A stretch of DNA of 64,000 nucleotides from Candidimonas humi (GCF_019166065.1 NZ_JAHTBN010000002.1:434001-498000), one strand, 5' to 3'; positions 46,100-55,303 are shown, counted from the stretch's first letter. A program made the numbers and translations. Notes: generated from the letters alone by a model not told the origin.

Positions 46100-47197
46100 G
46101 TGAAAATAGCGTCGATCGAATCGATCCCCGTGGCTATCCCCTACCGGCATGACGGCGGACAGACGGGCTTCGGCGGGGCAGTCTGGAAGAAACTCACATA
46201 TCTGTTGATCCGGGTCCAGGCCGACGACGGCCTCGTCGGCTGGGGGGAGGCGTTCGGCTACAACGTGATCCCGGCCACGAAAAAGGCCATGGACGAGCTC
46301 GTGCGCCCGCTCGCCCTGGGCAAGGATGTGTCCGAGCTCGCGGCGATGATGGGGCTGCTGAAAAAGGCGCTGCATATCTACGGCCGCAGCGGGCCGGTGC
46401 AGTATGCGCTGAGCGGCCTGGACATAGCGCTCTGGGACCTTGCCGGCAAGCGCGCGGGCTCTTCGGTGGCCGATATGCTGGGCGGACGCATGCGTGCTGC
46501 GGTTCCGGCATATAAAAGTTTCATGCGGCTGCTCGAGCCCGCCGTTATTGCCCGGGCCTGCGCGCGTGCAGTGGGGCAAGGCTATCGCAGCCTGAAACTG
46601 CACGAGACGACTGTCGAGGCCGTCGATGCCGCTCGCCGCGAGATCGGCGAGTCGGTCGACCTGATGCTCGACGTGAATTGCGAATGGCCGGCCGAAGAAG
46701 CTGTACGAATGGCCGGGAAGCTGGCGCCGTATCGCCTGAAATGGCTGGAAGAACCCATATGGCCGCCCGAGGATACCGCCGGGCTCGCGCGCCTGCGCAA
46801 GCAGGTCGACGTCCCGCTGGCCCTGGGCGAGAACCTGGCTAATGCGGTGTCGTTCCTGCCCTTGCTGGATGCCGGCGTCGTCGATTATTTCCAGCCTAGC
46901 GTGACCAAGGTGGGCGGCATCAGCGAGGTCCACGAGGTGGCCCTGGCCGCGGATGCCCGGGGGCGGCTTCTGGCTCCGCATTCCCCGTACTTCGGGCCCG
47001 GCCTGCTCGCGACGCTCCAGTTGGCCGCCCGGCACGGCGTGATCGGGGGGATCGAAGTATTCGGCGTCGATCTCGAGGCCAGGCTGTTCGGGGATATCGG
47101 CCTGCCCGGCCCCGACGGCGCGATCCCCATCCCCGACGGCCCGGGCCTGGGCTGCGATCCAGACCCTGATATCGTCGAACGGTATCGGCTCGTGTGA
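46100..47197 (+). CDS. second enolase-superfamily (MR/MLE) enzyme
   Basis: 365 residues. Metal ligands D191 (LDVNCEW), E217 or E218 (LEEP) and E244 (LGEN). The second-strand motif is K166-L-H168, unlike the first enzyme of this unit and unlike classical K-x-K; on the other side is H294 in APHSPYFGPG. The Q-P-D motif of strand six reads QPSVTKVGG with Ser in place of Asp. A dehydratase or epimerase for a hydroxy acid is likely. GTG start with CAGGAG seven bases upstream. Last gene of unit A, converging with the aldehyde dehydrogenase after 42 bases. Confidence 0.87.
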   Translation: MKIASIESIPVAIPYRHDGGQTGFGGAVWKKLTYLLIRVQADDGLVGWGEAFGYNVIPATKKAMDELVRPLALGKDVSELAAMMGLLKKALHIYGRSGPVQYALSGLDIALWDLAGKRAGSSVADMLGGRMRAAVPAYKSFMRLLEPAVIARACARAVGQGYRSLKLHETTVEAVDAARREIGESVDLMLDVNCEWPAEEAVRMAGKLAPYRLKWLEEPIWPPEDTAGLARLRKQVDVPLALGENLANAVSFLPLLDAGVVDYFQPSVTKVGGISEVHEVALAADARGRLLAPHSPYFGPGLLATLQLAARHGVIGGIEVFGVDLEARLFGDIGLPGPDGAIPIPDGPGLGCDPDPDIVERYRLV

Positions 47198-47239
47198 CAA
47201 GCCGGGCGCATAGGTTTCCGGCCGATGTCCGCGCCCGGG

Positions 47240-48691
47240 TCAGGCATCCCCTGCCGAGGTATAGGCGGTCTTGATGATGGTGTAGAAATCGGCAGCGTAA
47301 TGGCCTTGCTCGCGCGGCCCGTACGACGAACCCTTGCGTCCACCGAAAGGCAGGTGGTAATCCAGGCCGCTGGTGGGTTGATTGACTTTTACGATACCGG
47401 CCTGGGCGTTGCGCTTGAAATGGGACGCGTATTTGAGGCTGGTGGTGCAGATGCCGGCGGACAGCCCGAATTCCGTTCCGTTGGCCATGTCCAGGGCTTG
47501 TGCGTAATCTTTGACGCGCAATACGGATACGACCGGCCCGAAGATTTCTTCGCGTGCGATCCTCATTTCGGGCTTCACATTGGTGAACAAGGCCGGCTGA
47601 AGATAAAAGCCTTTGGTCGGCCGCTCCAGCCGTTCTCCGCCCCAATGCAGCGTCGCGCCTTCCGCGCGGCCGATTCCGATATATTCCAGGTCTGTCGCCA
47701 GTTGGCGTTCATCGACGACCGGCCCGATATGGGTTTCCGGCGCCAGCGCATGGCCGACGCAGAGTCTTTTCAGCCGCTCGGTCATGGCATGCACGAGGCG
47801 ATCGTGTATCCCGTCGGTGACGATCAGCCGTGAAGATGCCGTGCATTTCTGGCCGGTGCTGTAGAAACCGCCATTGACGGCACACTCTACCGCGACGTCG
47901 AGGTTTGCGTCATCGAGCACCACCAGCGGATTCTTGCCGCCCATTTCCAACTGCATGCGCTTCATGGTTGGGCCGCTCACGCAGGCCGCGGCGATATGGC
48001 GCCCAGTCGGAACCGAGCCGGTGAAACTGATGGCGTCGACCTCGGGGTGGCTGGTCAGTATGGCGCCTATCGTGCTGCCGCTGCCCATCACCAGATTCAA
48101 TACTCCGGCAGGCAGGCCGGCACGATGCAGGATAGCGGCGAGTTCCCAGGCGCAACCGGGTACCAGTTCGGCGGGTTTGAACACGATGCAATTGCCATAG
48201 GCTAGCGCAGCCGCGATTTTCCAGGCCGGAATCGCTATCGGGAAATTCCATGGAGAAATAATTCCGATGACTCCCAGCGGCTCTCGCGTGATTTCCGCAA
48301 CGCTGCCGGGAACGAGGCCATCGAAGCGCTCTCCCGCGATGCGCAGCGCTTCGCCGGCCATGAACGAAATCACCTGTGCCGCACGCACCGCCTCGCCTAT
48401 GCCTTCAGCCAGCGTCTTGCCCTCTTCGCGGGACAATATGCGGCCGAGTTCTTCGCGGCGTTCATAAGTCTCGGCCGCTGCGCGCGCAAGTATGTCATGG
48501 CGCAGTTGCGGCACGGAATGCGACCATGCAGGGAATGCCGTTCGGGCGGCCTCGACGGCATGCTCGGCATCCGATGCACTCGCACGTGCATATTCTCCGA
48601 TTATGTCGCTAGTGTCGGACGGGTTGATATTCGAGTTGACGTCTTTCGACTGCACCCATTGCCCGTCGATCAGGTTTCCATGGATTGTCAT
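47240..48691 (-). CDS. NAD(P)-dependent aldehyde dehydrogenase
   Basis: 483 residues, full length. ISPWNFPIAIPAWKIAAALAYGN, SFTGSVPTGRHIA, LEMGGKNPLVV with the general-base Glu, GQKCTASSRL with the catalytic Cys, and EEIFGPVVSVLRV. Closest in style to alpha-ketoglutaric-semialdehyde/succinic-semialdehyde-type enzymes, but specificity cannot be fixed. It lies 39 bases after the TPP enzyme gene, so it may oxidise the aldehyde released by that decarboxylase. Confidence 0.92.
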   Translation of the reverse strand: MTIHGNLIDGQWVQSKDVNSNINPSDTSDIIGEYARASASDAEHAVEAARTAFPAWSHSVPQLRHDILARAAAETYERREELGRILSREEGKTLAEGIGEAVRAAQVISFMAGEALRIAGERFDGLVPGSVAEITREPLGVIGIISPWNFPIAIPAWKIAAALAYGNCIVFKPAELVPGCAWELAAILHRAGLPAGVLNLVMGSGSTIGAILTSHPEVDAISFTGSVPTGRHIAAACVSGPTMKRMQLEMGGKNPLVVLDDANLDVAVECAVNGGFYSTGQKCTASSRLIVTDGIHDRLVHAMTERLKRLCVGHALAPETHIGPVVDERQLATDLEYIGIGRAEGATLHWGGERLERPTKGFYLQPALFTNVKPEMRIAREEIFGPVVSVLRVKDYAQALDMANGTEFGLSAGICTTSLKYASHFKRNAQAGIVKVNQPTSGLDYHLPFGGRKGSSYGPREQGHYAADFYTIIKTAYTSAGDA

Positions 48692-48730
48692 CGTGTTTCA
48701 CTCCTGCTTCGGCCATACGTCGTATGGGAT

Positions 48731-50440
48731 TTATCGGCCTGCCGCGATCGCCGCCTGGCGCACGGAACTCAAGGTGTAGGATGGATTGATCGCTTCCGGG
48801 TCGATGAGGCAATGGATGATCGACGGCTTGCCCGATGCGCAGGCACGCTCGAACGCTGCGACGAACTCATCGGCGGTCTCCACTTGCTCGCCATGACCTC
48901 CGAATGCGCGGGCATAGGCCGCGAAGTCGGGGTTGTTCAGCTGTGTGGCGCTGATACGCCCCGGGTATTCCCTTTCTTGATGCATTCTTATCGTGCCGAA
49001 CATGCCGTTGTCGATGACCACGACGATGATGGGCAGCTTGTATTGCACTGCCGTGGCGAATTCCTGGCCGTTCATCAAGAAGCAGCCGTCGCCGGCAAAC
49101 GCCACGACCATGCGGTCGGGAAAGGCGCGCTTGGCGCCCACTGCGGCGGGGACGCCGTAGCCCATGGAACCCGATGTGGGCGCCAACTGGGTTCCGAATG
49201 CCCGGAAGCGATAGTAGCGGTGGACCCAGGTGGCATAGTTGCCTGCGCCATTGCAGACTATCGCATCGGCCGGCAGGCGATCTCCCAGGAATCGCATGAC
49301 TTCGGCCATCTGCAGCTTTCCGGGGGATTTTATGGCTGACAAGTCCGTCCAGGCCAGGTAGGCTTGGCGCGCATCGTCGCGATACGCGCGCCGCGATGCC
49401 GATCCGGGCAAGGCCACTTCGCGCAGGGCGTCGACAAAAGCCGACGGCGAGGCATTGATCGCCAGAGTAGGCCGATATACCCGCCCCAGTTCGCCGGCGT
49501 CCGGGTACACATGCACCAGGGTCTGGGATGGCACCGGGATATCCACCAAGGTATATCCCTGGCTGGGCACTTCCGACAGACGGCTGCCGATCAGAAGCAG
49601 CAGATCGGCGCGCTTGACCTGTTCCACGAGGTTTTTATCGGGGCCGAAACCAAGGTCTCCGACAAACCCGGGGTGATCTACGGGGAATAGCATCTGGCGC
49701 CTCAAGGAGACTGTGACGGGAATCTCCCATTGCGCGGCCAGGTCGGAGAATTGCGCCACCGCGCGTTCCGTCCAGCGCGAGCCTCCCAGAATGACCATCG
49801 GACGTTCGGCCTGCGCCAGCAGAGAGCGCAGCTCTTCGATTTGCCGGGCGCTGGGGTAGGCATCCACCACCAGGGCGGGGGCGCCGTCGTCCACCAGCGC
49901 CGTCTCGCACAGCATGTCCTCGGGCAAACTGATCACGACCGGGCCCGGCCTGCCTGACATGGCCAGATGCACGGCGTGAGATATCACTTCGGGTATACGG
50001 GCCACGTCGTCGATTTCCGTCGCCCATTTTGCCAGCGGTGCAAAGGCCGCCCGATAGTCCAGCTCTTGCAGGGCGCCTCGATCGCGTACGCCACGCCCAA
50101 TTTGCCCGACGAATACCAGCATGGGAGTGGCGTCGTGATGAGCTATATAGATGCCTGGCGAGGCATTGGTCGCCCCGGGGGCGCGCGTGACGAAGCATGC
50201 GGCGGGCCGGCCGGTCAATTTTCCGTATGCCTCGGCCATCATGGCTGCACCGCCTTCCTGGCGGCATACCGTAACGTTCAGGTCGGCGTCGTGTAATGCG
50301 TCCAGCACGGCCAGGTAGCTTTCGCCAGGCACGCAAAATATTTGGCCGACTCCGTGAATGCGTAGCTGATCCACCAGTATTTGGCCGCCGGTACGCTTCA
50401 GGGGAGCCTTCGATTCATCTTGCATAATCCGTTCCGTCAT
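48731..50440 (-). CDS. thiamine-diphosphate-dependent enzyme (acetolactate synthase/decarboxylase-like)
   Basis: 569 residues. N-terminal Pyr domain with the catalytic Glu in TVCRQEGGAAMMAEAYGKLTG, a central Rossmann domain (PMVILGGSRWTERAVAQ) and the PP domain with the GDG...N motif in AFAGDGCFLMNGQEFATAVQ and VIDNGMFGTIRMHQ. It lacks the acetohydroxyacid-synthase block GQV...DAFQE and resembles the benzoylformate decarboxylase/oxo-acid decarboxylase branch. Followed by an aldehyde dehydrogenase, so a 2-oxo acid to aldehyde to acid route is likely. Start at ATG 50440; TTG 50443 is also possible. Confidence 0.87.
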   Translation of the reverse strand: MTERIMQDESKAPLKRTGGQILVDQLRIHGVGQIFCVPGESYLAVLDALHDADLNVTVCRQEGGAAMMAEAYGKLTGRPAACFVTRAPGATNASPGIYIAHHDATPMLVFVGQIGRGVRDRGALQELDYRAAFAPLAKWATEIDDVARIPEVISHAVHLAMSGRPGPVVISLPEDMLCETALVDDGAPALVVDAYPSARQIEELRSLLAQAERPMVILGGSRWTERAVAQFSDLAAQWEIPVTVSLRRQMLFPVDHPGFVGDLGFGPDKNLVEQVKRADLLLLIGSRLSEVPSQGYTLVDIPVPSQTLVHVYPDAGELGRVYRPTLAINASPSAFVDALREVALPGSASRRAYRDDARQAYLAWTDLSAIKSPGKLQMAEVMRFLGDRLPADAIVCNGAGNYATWVHRYYRFRAFGTQLAPTSGSMGYGVPAAVGAKRAFPDRMVVAFAGDGCFLMNGQEFATAVQYKLPIIVVVIDNGMFGTIRMHQEREYPGRISATQLNNPDFAAYARAFGGHGEQVETADEFVAAFERACASGKPSIIHCLIDPEAINPSYTLSSVRQAAIAAGR

Positions 50441-50496
50441 CAATGGTGTCCCGCCAGCGCCGGGCTTTGTGTATCGAGTCTTCTCAGATCATCCAG

Positions 50497-50524
50497 AATA
50501 TTGATGTCTTCATACGATATCCAA
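50497..50524 (-). promoter_or_regulatory. predicted promoter of unit B
   Basis: On the minus strand TTGGAT (50524-50519), 16-base spacer, AATATT (50502-50497, four of six). It comes right after the A-tract and box B, in the same order as in promoters A and C, and leaves a leader of about 50 bases to the TPP enzyme gene. Confidence 0.45.
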
Positions 50525-50543
50525 TATTATTTTTTTTATAATT

Positions 50544-50560
50544 GATACCGTCCGCGTATC
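50544..50560. promoter_or_regulatory. LysR-type box B (GATAC-N7-GTATC)
   Basis: The perfect form of the repeat, lying between the divergent TPP-enzyme gene and the LysR gene. On the minus strand it is followed after six bases by A8-TAATATTGGA (50537-50520), almost the same as in box A. Being beside the regulator gene it is the natural autoregulatory site. Confidence 0.65.
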
Positions 50561-50601
50561 ATGGGCGGCTCTCCCATTTCCTCTCTTGTCGAACAGGCAT
50601 C

Positions 50602-51495
50602 ATGGATTTTCGTCATCTTCAGCAGTTCGTGGTTCTCGCGGAAACCTTGAATTTCCGCCGTGCCGCCGAAAAGCTCCATATGTCTCAGCCGCCCTTGTCG
50701 GTGTCCATTCGCAAGCTGGAAACGGAACTCGGGGTACCGCTGTTCACGCGCGGCAAGGACGGCGTCCAATTGACGGAAAGCGGCGAGGCGGCCTTGGCCG
50801 ATGCGCGCCGGGCGCTGTTCCACGCCACGCAGTTCCGGCAGGCTGCCGTGGCTGCGTCCACGGGCGAGGGCGGTAAATTGCGCGTCGGCTTCGTCGGCTC
50901 GGTGACCCATTTCGTGCTGCCCCGCATCCTGGCCCAGTTTCGGCGCCGCTATCCCGGAGTCCAACTGATATTGCAGGAAGGCACTTCCATACGCATCATG
51001 GAACAGCTACAGGACGAGGCCCTGGACGTGGGTGTCGTGCGCATACCGGTTTCTTCGCATACGGGCACCCGTATGCTGGTCCTGCAGACGGAGCAGTTCG
51101 TCCTGGCGATGCCCAAGGCGCATCCCCTGGCGCAGAAGCCTAGCCTCAAGCTGAAAGACCTGTCCCGGGAAGGCTTCATCCTGTATACGGCAGCCAGCGC
51201 AGCCGGCCTCAGAATGGCGTCCATCCACGCTTGCCAGTTGCGCGGCTTCACACCGCGCGTCGTGCAGGAGGCGGTGCAGGTGCAGACCGTGCTCAGTCTG
51301 GTCGAGGCGGGGCTGGGCGTCGCCCTGGTGCCTTCCATCAATCGCCGGTTCGCCAGCACCCAGATCCTCTACAAGACGCTGTCCGATTTTCCGGACAGCG
51401 CGTCGATCGGCATTTCGCTGGCCTGGAATCCCCATACGGAAATGGCGTCGATACGGAATTTCCGCGATCTGGCCGAATCGCTGTTCAAGTCGTAA
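50602..51495 (+). CDS. LysR-family regulator of the catabolic units
   Basis: 297 residues. Helix-turn-helix at residues 1-62 (MDFRHLQQFVVLAETLNFRR, AAEKLHMSQPPLSVSIRKLE), with a C-terminal effector domain of the CbnR/CatR/BenM class (LRVGFVGSVTHFVLPRILAQF, EALDVGVVRIPV, VQTVLSLVEAGLGVALVP). Such regulators bind T-N11-A palindromes and respond to aromatic or other acid intermediates. It is divergent from unit B and upstream of unit C, and the three matching boxes make it the likely activator of all three. Start chosen at the ATG giving the standard N-terminus. Confidence 0.93.
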   Translation: MDFRHLQQFVVLAETLNFRRAAEKLHMSQPPLSVSIRKLETELGVPLFTRGKDGVQLTESGEAALADARRALFHATQFRQAAVAASTGEGGKLRVGFVGSVTHFVLPRILAQFRRRYPGVQLILQEGTSIRIMEQLQDEALDVGVVRIPVSSHTGTRMLVLQTEQFVLAMPKAHPLAQKPSLKLKDLSREGFILYTAASAAGLRMASIHACQLRGFTPRVVQEAVQVQTVLSLVEAGLGVALVPSINRRFASTQILYKTLSDFPDSASIGISLAWNPHTEMASIRNFRDLAESLFKS

Positions 51496-51625
51496 TCCGG
51501 GCCGCAGCGCCGGCCCGGCACGGGCGGCAGATACGGCGCTGCTGCGTCGGTCCATGCCTGGAAATCGAGGCTGGCGCCGGGCGCCGGTGCCTGCGCTTCA
51601 CATCGCAATTTCAGTGTGCCGTGTT

Positions 51626-51642
51626 GATTCGATATATGTATC
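51626..51642. promoter_or_regulatory. LysR-type box C (GATTC-N7-GTATC)
   Basis: Third copy of the box. It overlaps a perfect palindrome TTCGATA-TATG-TATCGAA (51628-51645). Ten bases later comes A7-TATTAGACAAGT (51653-51671), identical to the unit A motif over its last 13 bases. The box centre is about 65 bases before the predicted start. Confidence 0.6.
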
Positions 51643-51662
51643 GAAAACGCAGAAAAAAATAT

Positions 51663-51692
51663 TAGACAAGTCTCAGCCAAAAGATGGATAGT
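51663..51692 (+). promoter_or_regulatory. predicted promoter of unit C
   Basis: TAGACA, 18-base spacer, GATAGT: the same two hexamers as promoter A. Leader of about 90 bases to the first acyl-CoA dehydrogenase gene. Confidence 0.5.
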
Positions 51693-51787
51693 TGCGTGGA
51701 ATTCACTCGCCGCGATATCGGCGGCTTCGCTCGACTGCCAGAAAATGCAGCACGAAGAGCGGGCCGGCTACACATGAAAAACTGCAC

Positions 51788-52942
51788 ATGATCGAGACGC
51801 TAGAACTGGCCGCCATTCCGGCCGAAGACGAGGCGCTGCGGCCCGAGATAAGGGGTTTCCTGGCCGAGAAGCTGCGCGGCCTGCCGGCGGATCGGCGGGC
51901 TCGCTCCTGGCTGGGCTTCGACGCCGAATTCAGCCGGGCGCTGGCCGGCCGCGGCTGGCTGGGCCTGACCTTGCCCGCAGAATACGGCGGCGCCGGCCGC
52001 AGCCAATTCGCCCGTTTTGTCCTGTCCGAAGAGTTGCTGGCCGCGGGCGCGCCGGTGTCGGCGCACTGGATCGCCGACCGCCAGAGCGCGCCGCTCATCC
52101 TCAAGTACGGCACCGAGAGCCAGCGTGGTTTCTATCTGCCGCGCATCTGCCGGGCCGAGGCATTCTTCTGCATCGGCATGAGCGAACCGAACTCGGGGTC
52201 GGACCTGGCCAGCATCCGCAGCAATGCCCAGCCGCGGGAAGCGGGCGGCTGGCTGCTCAACGGCAGCAAGATATGGACGACGAACGCGCATCGCTCGCAC
52301 TACATGATTGCGCTGGTGCGCACCAGCGGCAGTCCCGCCGATCGGCACCAGGGCTTGTCTCAGTTGATCGTAGACCTGTCCCTGCCCGGCGTATCGATAC
52401 GCCCCATCACCGACCTTGCCGGCGACGCGCATTTTTCCGAAGTCTTCTTCGACAATGTCGAGCTGGCGGCGGACGCACTCATCGGCCAGGAAGGCAATGG
52501 CTGGCAGCAAGTCAATGCCGAGCTTGCCTTTGAGCGCAGCGGGCCGGAGCGCCTGTATTCCAGCATGGTGCTGGTGCAGTGCTGGCTGGACTATTGCCGC
52601 GGCGCGAAGATCGACGACGATGCCACCCGCACGGCCCTGGGCGCCATCCTGGCGCATTTGTCCACGCTGCGCGCCATGTCGCTGGCCGTTGCCCGCAAAC
52701 TGGCGCAGGGCCAGAGCCCGGCGCTGGAGGCGGCCCTGGTCAAGGATATGGGGACCGAGCTGGAGCAGCGCATCCCCGATCTCATTGCCCAGGCGCTGGG
52801 CCGCTTTCCCGATCGGCCGGTGCCATCCGAACTGCTGCGCACGCTGGCCTACCTGGAACAAATGGGCCCGTCTTTTTCGCTGCGCGGCGGGACGCGGGAA
52901 ATCTTGCGCGGCATCATCGCCCGCGGCCTCGGACTGAGATAA
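51788..52942 (+). CDS. acyl-CoA dehydrogenase, large subunit type
   Basis: 384 residues. GLTLPAEYGGAGRSQFARFVLSEEL, FCIGMSEPNSGSDLASIRSNA (FAD and substrate binding), LNGSKIWTTNAHRSHYMI and FSLRGGTREILRGIIARGLG are typical. It oxidises an acyl-CoA to the 2-enoyl-CoA with FAD. The next gene codes a shorter, divergent partner, a layout known from heteromeric enzymes such as pimeloyl-CoA or steroid side-chain dehydrogenases. First gene of unit C. Confidence 0.92.
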   Translation: MIETLELAAIPAEDEALRPEIRGFLAEKLRGLPADRRARSWLGFDAEFSRALAGRGWLGLTLPAEYGGAGRSQFARFVLSEELLAAGAPVSAHWIADRQSAPLILKYGTESQRGFYLPRICRAEAFFCIGMSEPNSGSDLASIRSNAQPREAGGWLLNGSKIWTTNAHRSHYMIALVRTSGSPADRHQGLSQLIVDLSLPGVSIRPITDLAGDAHFSEVFFDNVELAADALIGQEGNGWQQVNAELAFERSGPERLYSSMVLVQCWLDYCRGAKIDDDATRTALGAILAHLSTLRAMSLAVARKLAQGQSPALEAALVKDMGTELEQRIPDLIAQALGRFPDRPVPSELLRTLAYLEQMGPSFSLRGGTREILRGIIARGLGLR

Positions 52943-52953
52943 GGGAGTAGCGC

Positions 52954-53985
52954 ATGGACTCGCTTTTTGGAGATGCCGCCCGGCGCTTGCTGGCCGAGAC
53001 TTTTGCTCCGCAAGTACTGGACATGGCCGAACGCGGCGAACTGCCCGGGCAGGCATGGCAAACCGTGGAAGAGTCGGGCTTTCTCGACGCGCTGGTGCCC
53101 GAGCAATCGGGCGGCGCCGGCCTGCGCCTGCCCGACGTCCTGCCTCTGGCCCTGGAGGCGGGCGCTTGCGGCATAGGCATGCCGCTGGTGCAGACGCTGC
53201 TGGCGCGCGCATGGCTCGATGCCGCCGGACAGGCGCATCCGGACGGTCCCATCGCATTGGCGGCCTTCGGCGTAGCAGCTGGCGACGAACACATAGAAGC
53301 CCGGGCTGTGCCCGGCGCGCTGGCGGCGCAGTGGGTCCTGGCCGCTGCGGGAGACGACGTCCTGCTGCTGTCCGCACAAGATGCGGTGCGCACGCGCACG
53401 GAAGGCCACGGCAACCTGGATGCCGATCTGCGTTGGCCGGCGGGCGCGGGGACTCGTTTTTCCTGTTCCGGGGCAGCAAGCGGCGCGGATAAGGCCGGAG
53501 CGATCCTGGCCGCCATGCAGGCCGCCGCCTGCTCGGCGCTGATGGCGGGCGCCATGCAGCGCGTGCTGGTGTTGACGACCGAATACGCCGGCCAGCGCAC
53601 CCAGTTCGGCAAGCCCATCGGCCGTTTCCAGGCGATCCAGCAACAGCTCAGCGTCATGGCGGAATACGTATGGGACGCGCATATGGCGGCCCAGTTGGCT
53701 TTCCAGAGCGAGGGCTGGAGGCCGCAACTGATGCTGGCGGCATTGGGCAAGGCGCGTACCAGCAGTGCGGCGCCCATCGTGGCCGATATCGCCCACGCCG
53801 TGCATGGCGCGATCGGCATCACCGAAGAATATGCATTGCAGCGCTGTACGCGCAGGTTGCGCGAATGGCGCCGGGCGGCGGGCGCCGAAACTTATTGGGC
53901 CGGCCTCATCGGCGCCGATGCGCTGGCCGCCGAATGTTCCGCCCTGGATTACATCCGGCAGTCCCTGTCCGCGGTGATCGCATGA
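52954..53985 (+). CDS. acyl-CoA dehydrogenase, small subunit type
   Basis: 343 residues. The N- and C-terminal helical domains are clear (ESGFLDALVPEQSGGAGLRLPD, EYAGQRTQFGKPIGRFQAIQQ, HAVHGAIGITEEYALQRCTR), but the middle beta domain is reduced and the usual MSEP/GSD motif of FAD binding is missing. This degenerate middle suggests that it forms an obligate complex with the protein encoded 11 bases upstream, sharing one active site. The stop overlaps the next start (ATGA). Confidence 0.9.
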   Translation: MDSLFGDAARRLLAETFAPQVLDMAERGELPGQAWQTVEESGFLDALVPEQSGGAGLRLPDVLPLALEAGACGIGMPLVQTLLARAWLDAAGQAHPDGPIALAAFGVAAGDEHIEARAVPGALAAQWVLAAAGDDVLLLSAQDAVRTRTEGHGNLDADLRWPAGAGTRFSCSGAASGADKAGAILAAMQAAACSALMAGAMQRVLVLTTEYAGQRTQFGKPIGRFQAIQQQLSVMAEYVWDAHMAAQLAFQSEGWRPQLMLAALGKARTSSAAPIVADIAHAVHGAIGITEEYALQRCTRRLREWRRAAGAETYWAGLIGADALAAECSALDYIRQSLSAVIA

Positions 53986-55196
53986 GGGCCGATACGCCTG
54001 CAGCGGATCTGCCCCTGGCCGGCATACGCGTATTGGACCTGAGCCGCGTGCTCGCCGGCCCGTGGTGCACCCAGACGCTGGCCGACCTGGGGGCCGAGGT
54101 ATGGAAGATAGAGGCGCCGGTCAAAGGCGACGATACCCGTAGCTGGACCCCGCCGGATGTAGACGGCGAATCCACGTACTTTATGTGCACCAACCGCAGC
54201 AAGCTGTCTATGGCCGTGGACCTGCGCCATCCCGAGGGGCAGAAACTGGTGCGGCGGCTGGCGATGCAGGCCGATATTCTGGTAGAGAACTATCGCCTCG
54301 GCGCATTGCGCAAGTTCGGGCTGGACTACGAAACCTTGTCGGCCGAGAATCCGCGCCTGATTTATTGCTCCATATCGGGCTATGGCCGCAGCGGCCCGAG
54401 GGCGGCGGAGCCGGGCTACGATTTCGTCATACAGGCGGAAAGCGGCCTGATGTCCATAACGGGTGAGCCCGACGGCTCGCCGATGAAGCTGGGCGTGGCC
54501 GTCACGGACCTGGTCACCGGCATGAATGCCGTCCAGGCCGTATTGGCGGCGCTCATCGCCCGCGCGCAATCCGGCCGGGGCCAATTGATCGACCTGGCGC
54601 TGCTCGACGGCGCGATCAGTATTCTCGCCAATGTCGGCAGCGGCTATCTGGCCGCGGGCAGCCGCCCGCAGCGCTACGGCAATGGCCATCCCACTGTCGT
54701 CCCGTACCAGACCTTCGCCGCGGCTGACGGCGTCTTCGCGCTGGCCGTTGGCAATGACGCGCAGTTCCGCGCGTTGTGCACGGTCTTGGGCCTGCCCGAG
54801 CTGTCGTCGGACGAACGCTATGGCACCAGCCGGGCGCGCGCATTCAATCGAGATACTTTGCTGCCCGTCCTGGAACGCAGCTTCGCAACACAGACCAGCG
54901 CCCATTGGATAGAGCGCATAAGCGCCGCCGGCATTCCCGTGGGGCGGGTACGCAGCGTGCCCGAGGCGCTGGACGCGCCGGAAGTCGCGGCTCGGGAGAT
55001 GGTGGCCGAGACTCCGGACGCCGTGCACGGCACGCTGCGCTTGATGCAGTCGCCCTTGCACCTGCGCGGCACGCCGCCTCGCCGCCCCGTGTCGCCGCCG
55101 CGCCTGGGCGAGCATACCGACGAGCTCCTGCAACGGGTGCTGGGCGCCACGGCCGAAGAAATCCGGGCGCTGCGCGATTCGGGCGCGGTGGCATAG
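53982..55196 (+). CDS. class III CoA-transferase (CaiB/BaiF family)
   Basis: 404 residues. LPLAGIRVLDLSRVLAGPWCTQTLADLGAEVWKIE-type opening, NRSKLSMAVDLRHPEGQ, and GYDFVIQAESGLMSITGEPD with the catalytic Asp in the GYD segment. It moves CoA between acids without free intermediates, here probably activating the acid made by units A and B for the acyl-CoA dehydrogenases. Starts on the ATGA overlapping the preceding stop. Confidence 0.93.
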   Translation: MRADTPAADLPLAGIRVLDLSRVLAGPWCTQTLADLGAEVWKIEAPVKGDDTRSWTPPDVDGESTYFMCTNRSKLSMAVDLRHPEGQKLVRRLAMQADILVENYRLGALRKFGLDYETLSAENPRLIYCSISGYGRSGPRAAEPGYDFVIQAESGLMSITGEPDGSPMKLGVAVTDLVTGMNAVQAVLAALIARAQSGRGQLIDLALLDGAISILANVGSGYLAAGSRPQRYGNGHPTVVPYQTFAAADGVFALAVGNDAQFRALCTVLGLPELSSDERYGTSRARAFNRDTLLPVLERSFATQTSAHWIERISAAGIPVGRVRSVPEALDAPEVAAREMVAETPDAVHGTLRLMQSPLHLRGTPPRRPVSPPRLGEHTDELLQRVLGATAEEIRALRDSGAVA

Positions 55197-55303
55197 ATGA
55201 TGAACGATTAATCAACGGCTACATAAAGGGAGGGTGATCGTCGAAGTTCGCATGTGCGCCGGGAGCGGTTGGCCAGCTCGTATGCAGCGAGACGATCAAG
55301 AAG

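Larger units (their letters stand above)
51496..51787. other. intergenic region before unit C
   Basis: 292 bases after the LysR stop. The first ~110 bases are GC-rich with no gene; from about 51600 the sequence becomes AT-rich and holds box C and promoter C. The leader after 51700 shows no other feature. Confidence 0.5.
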
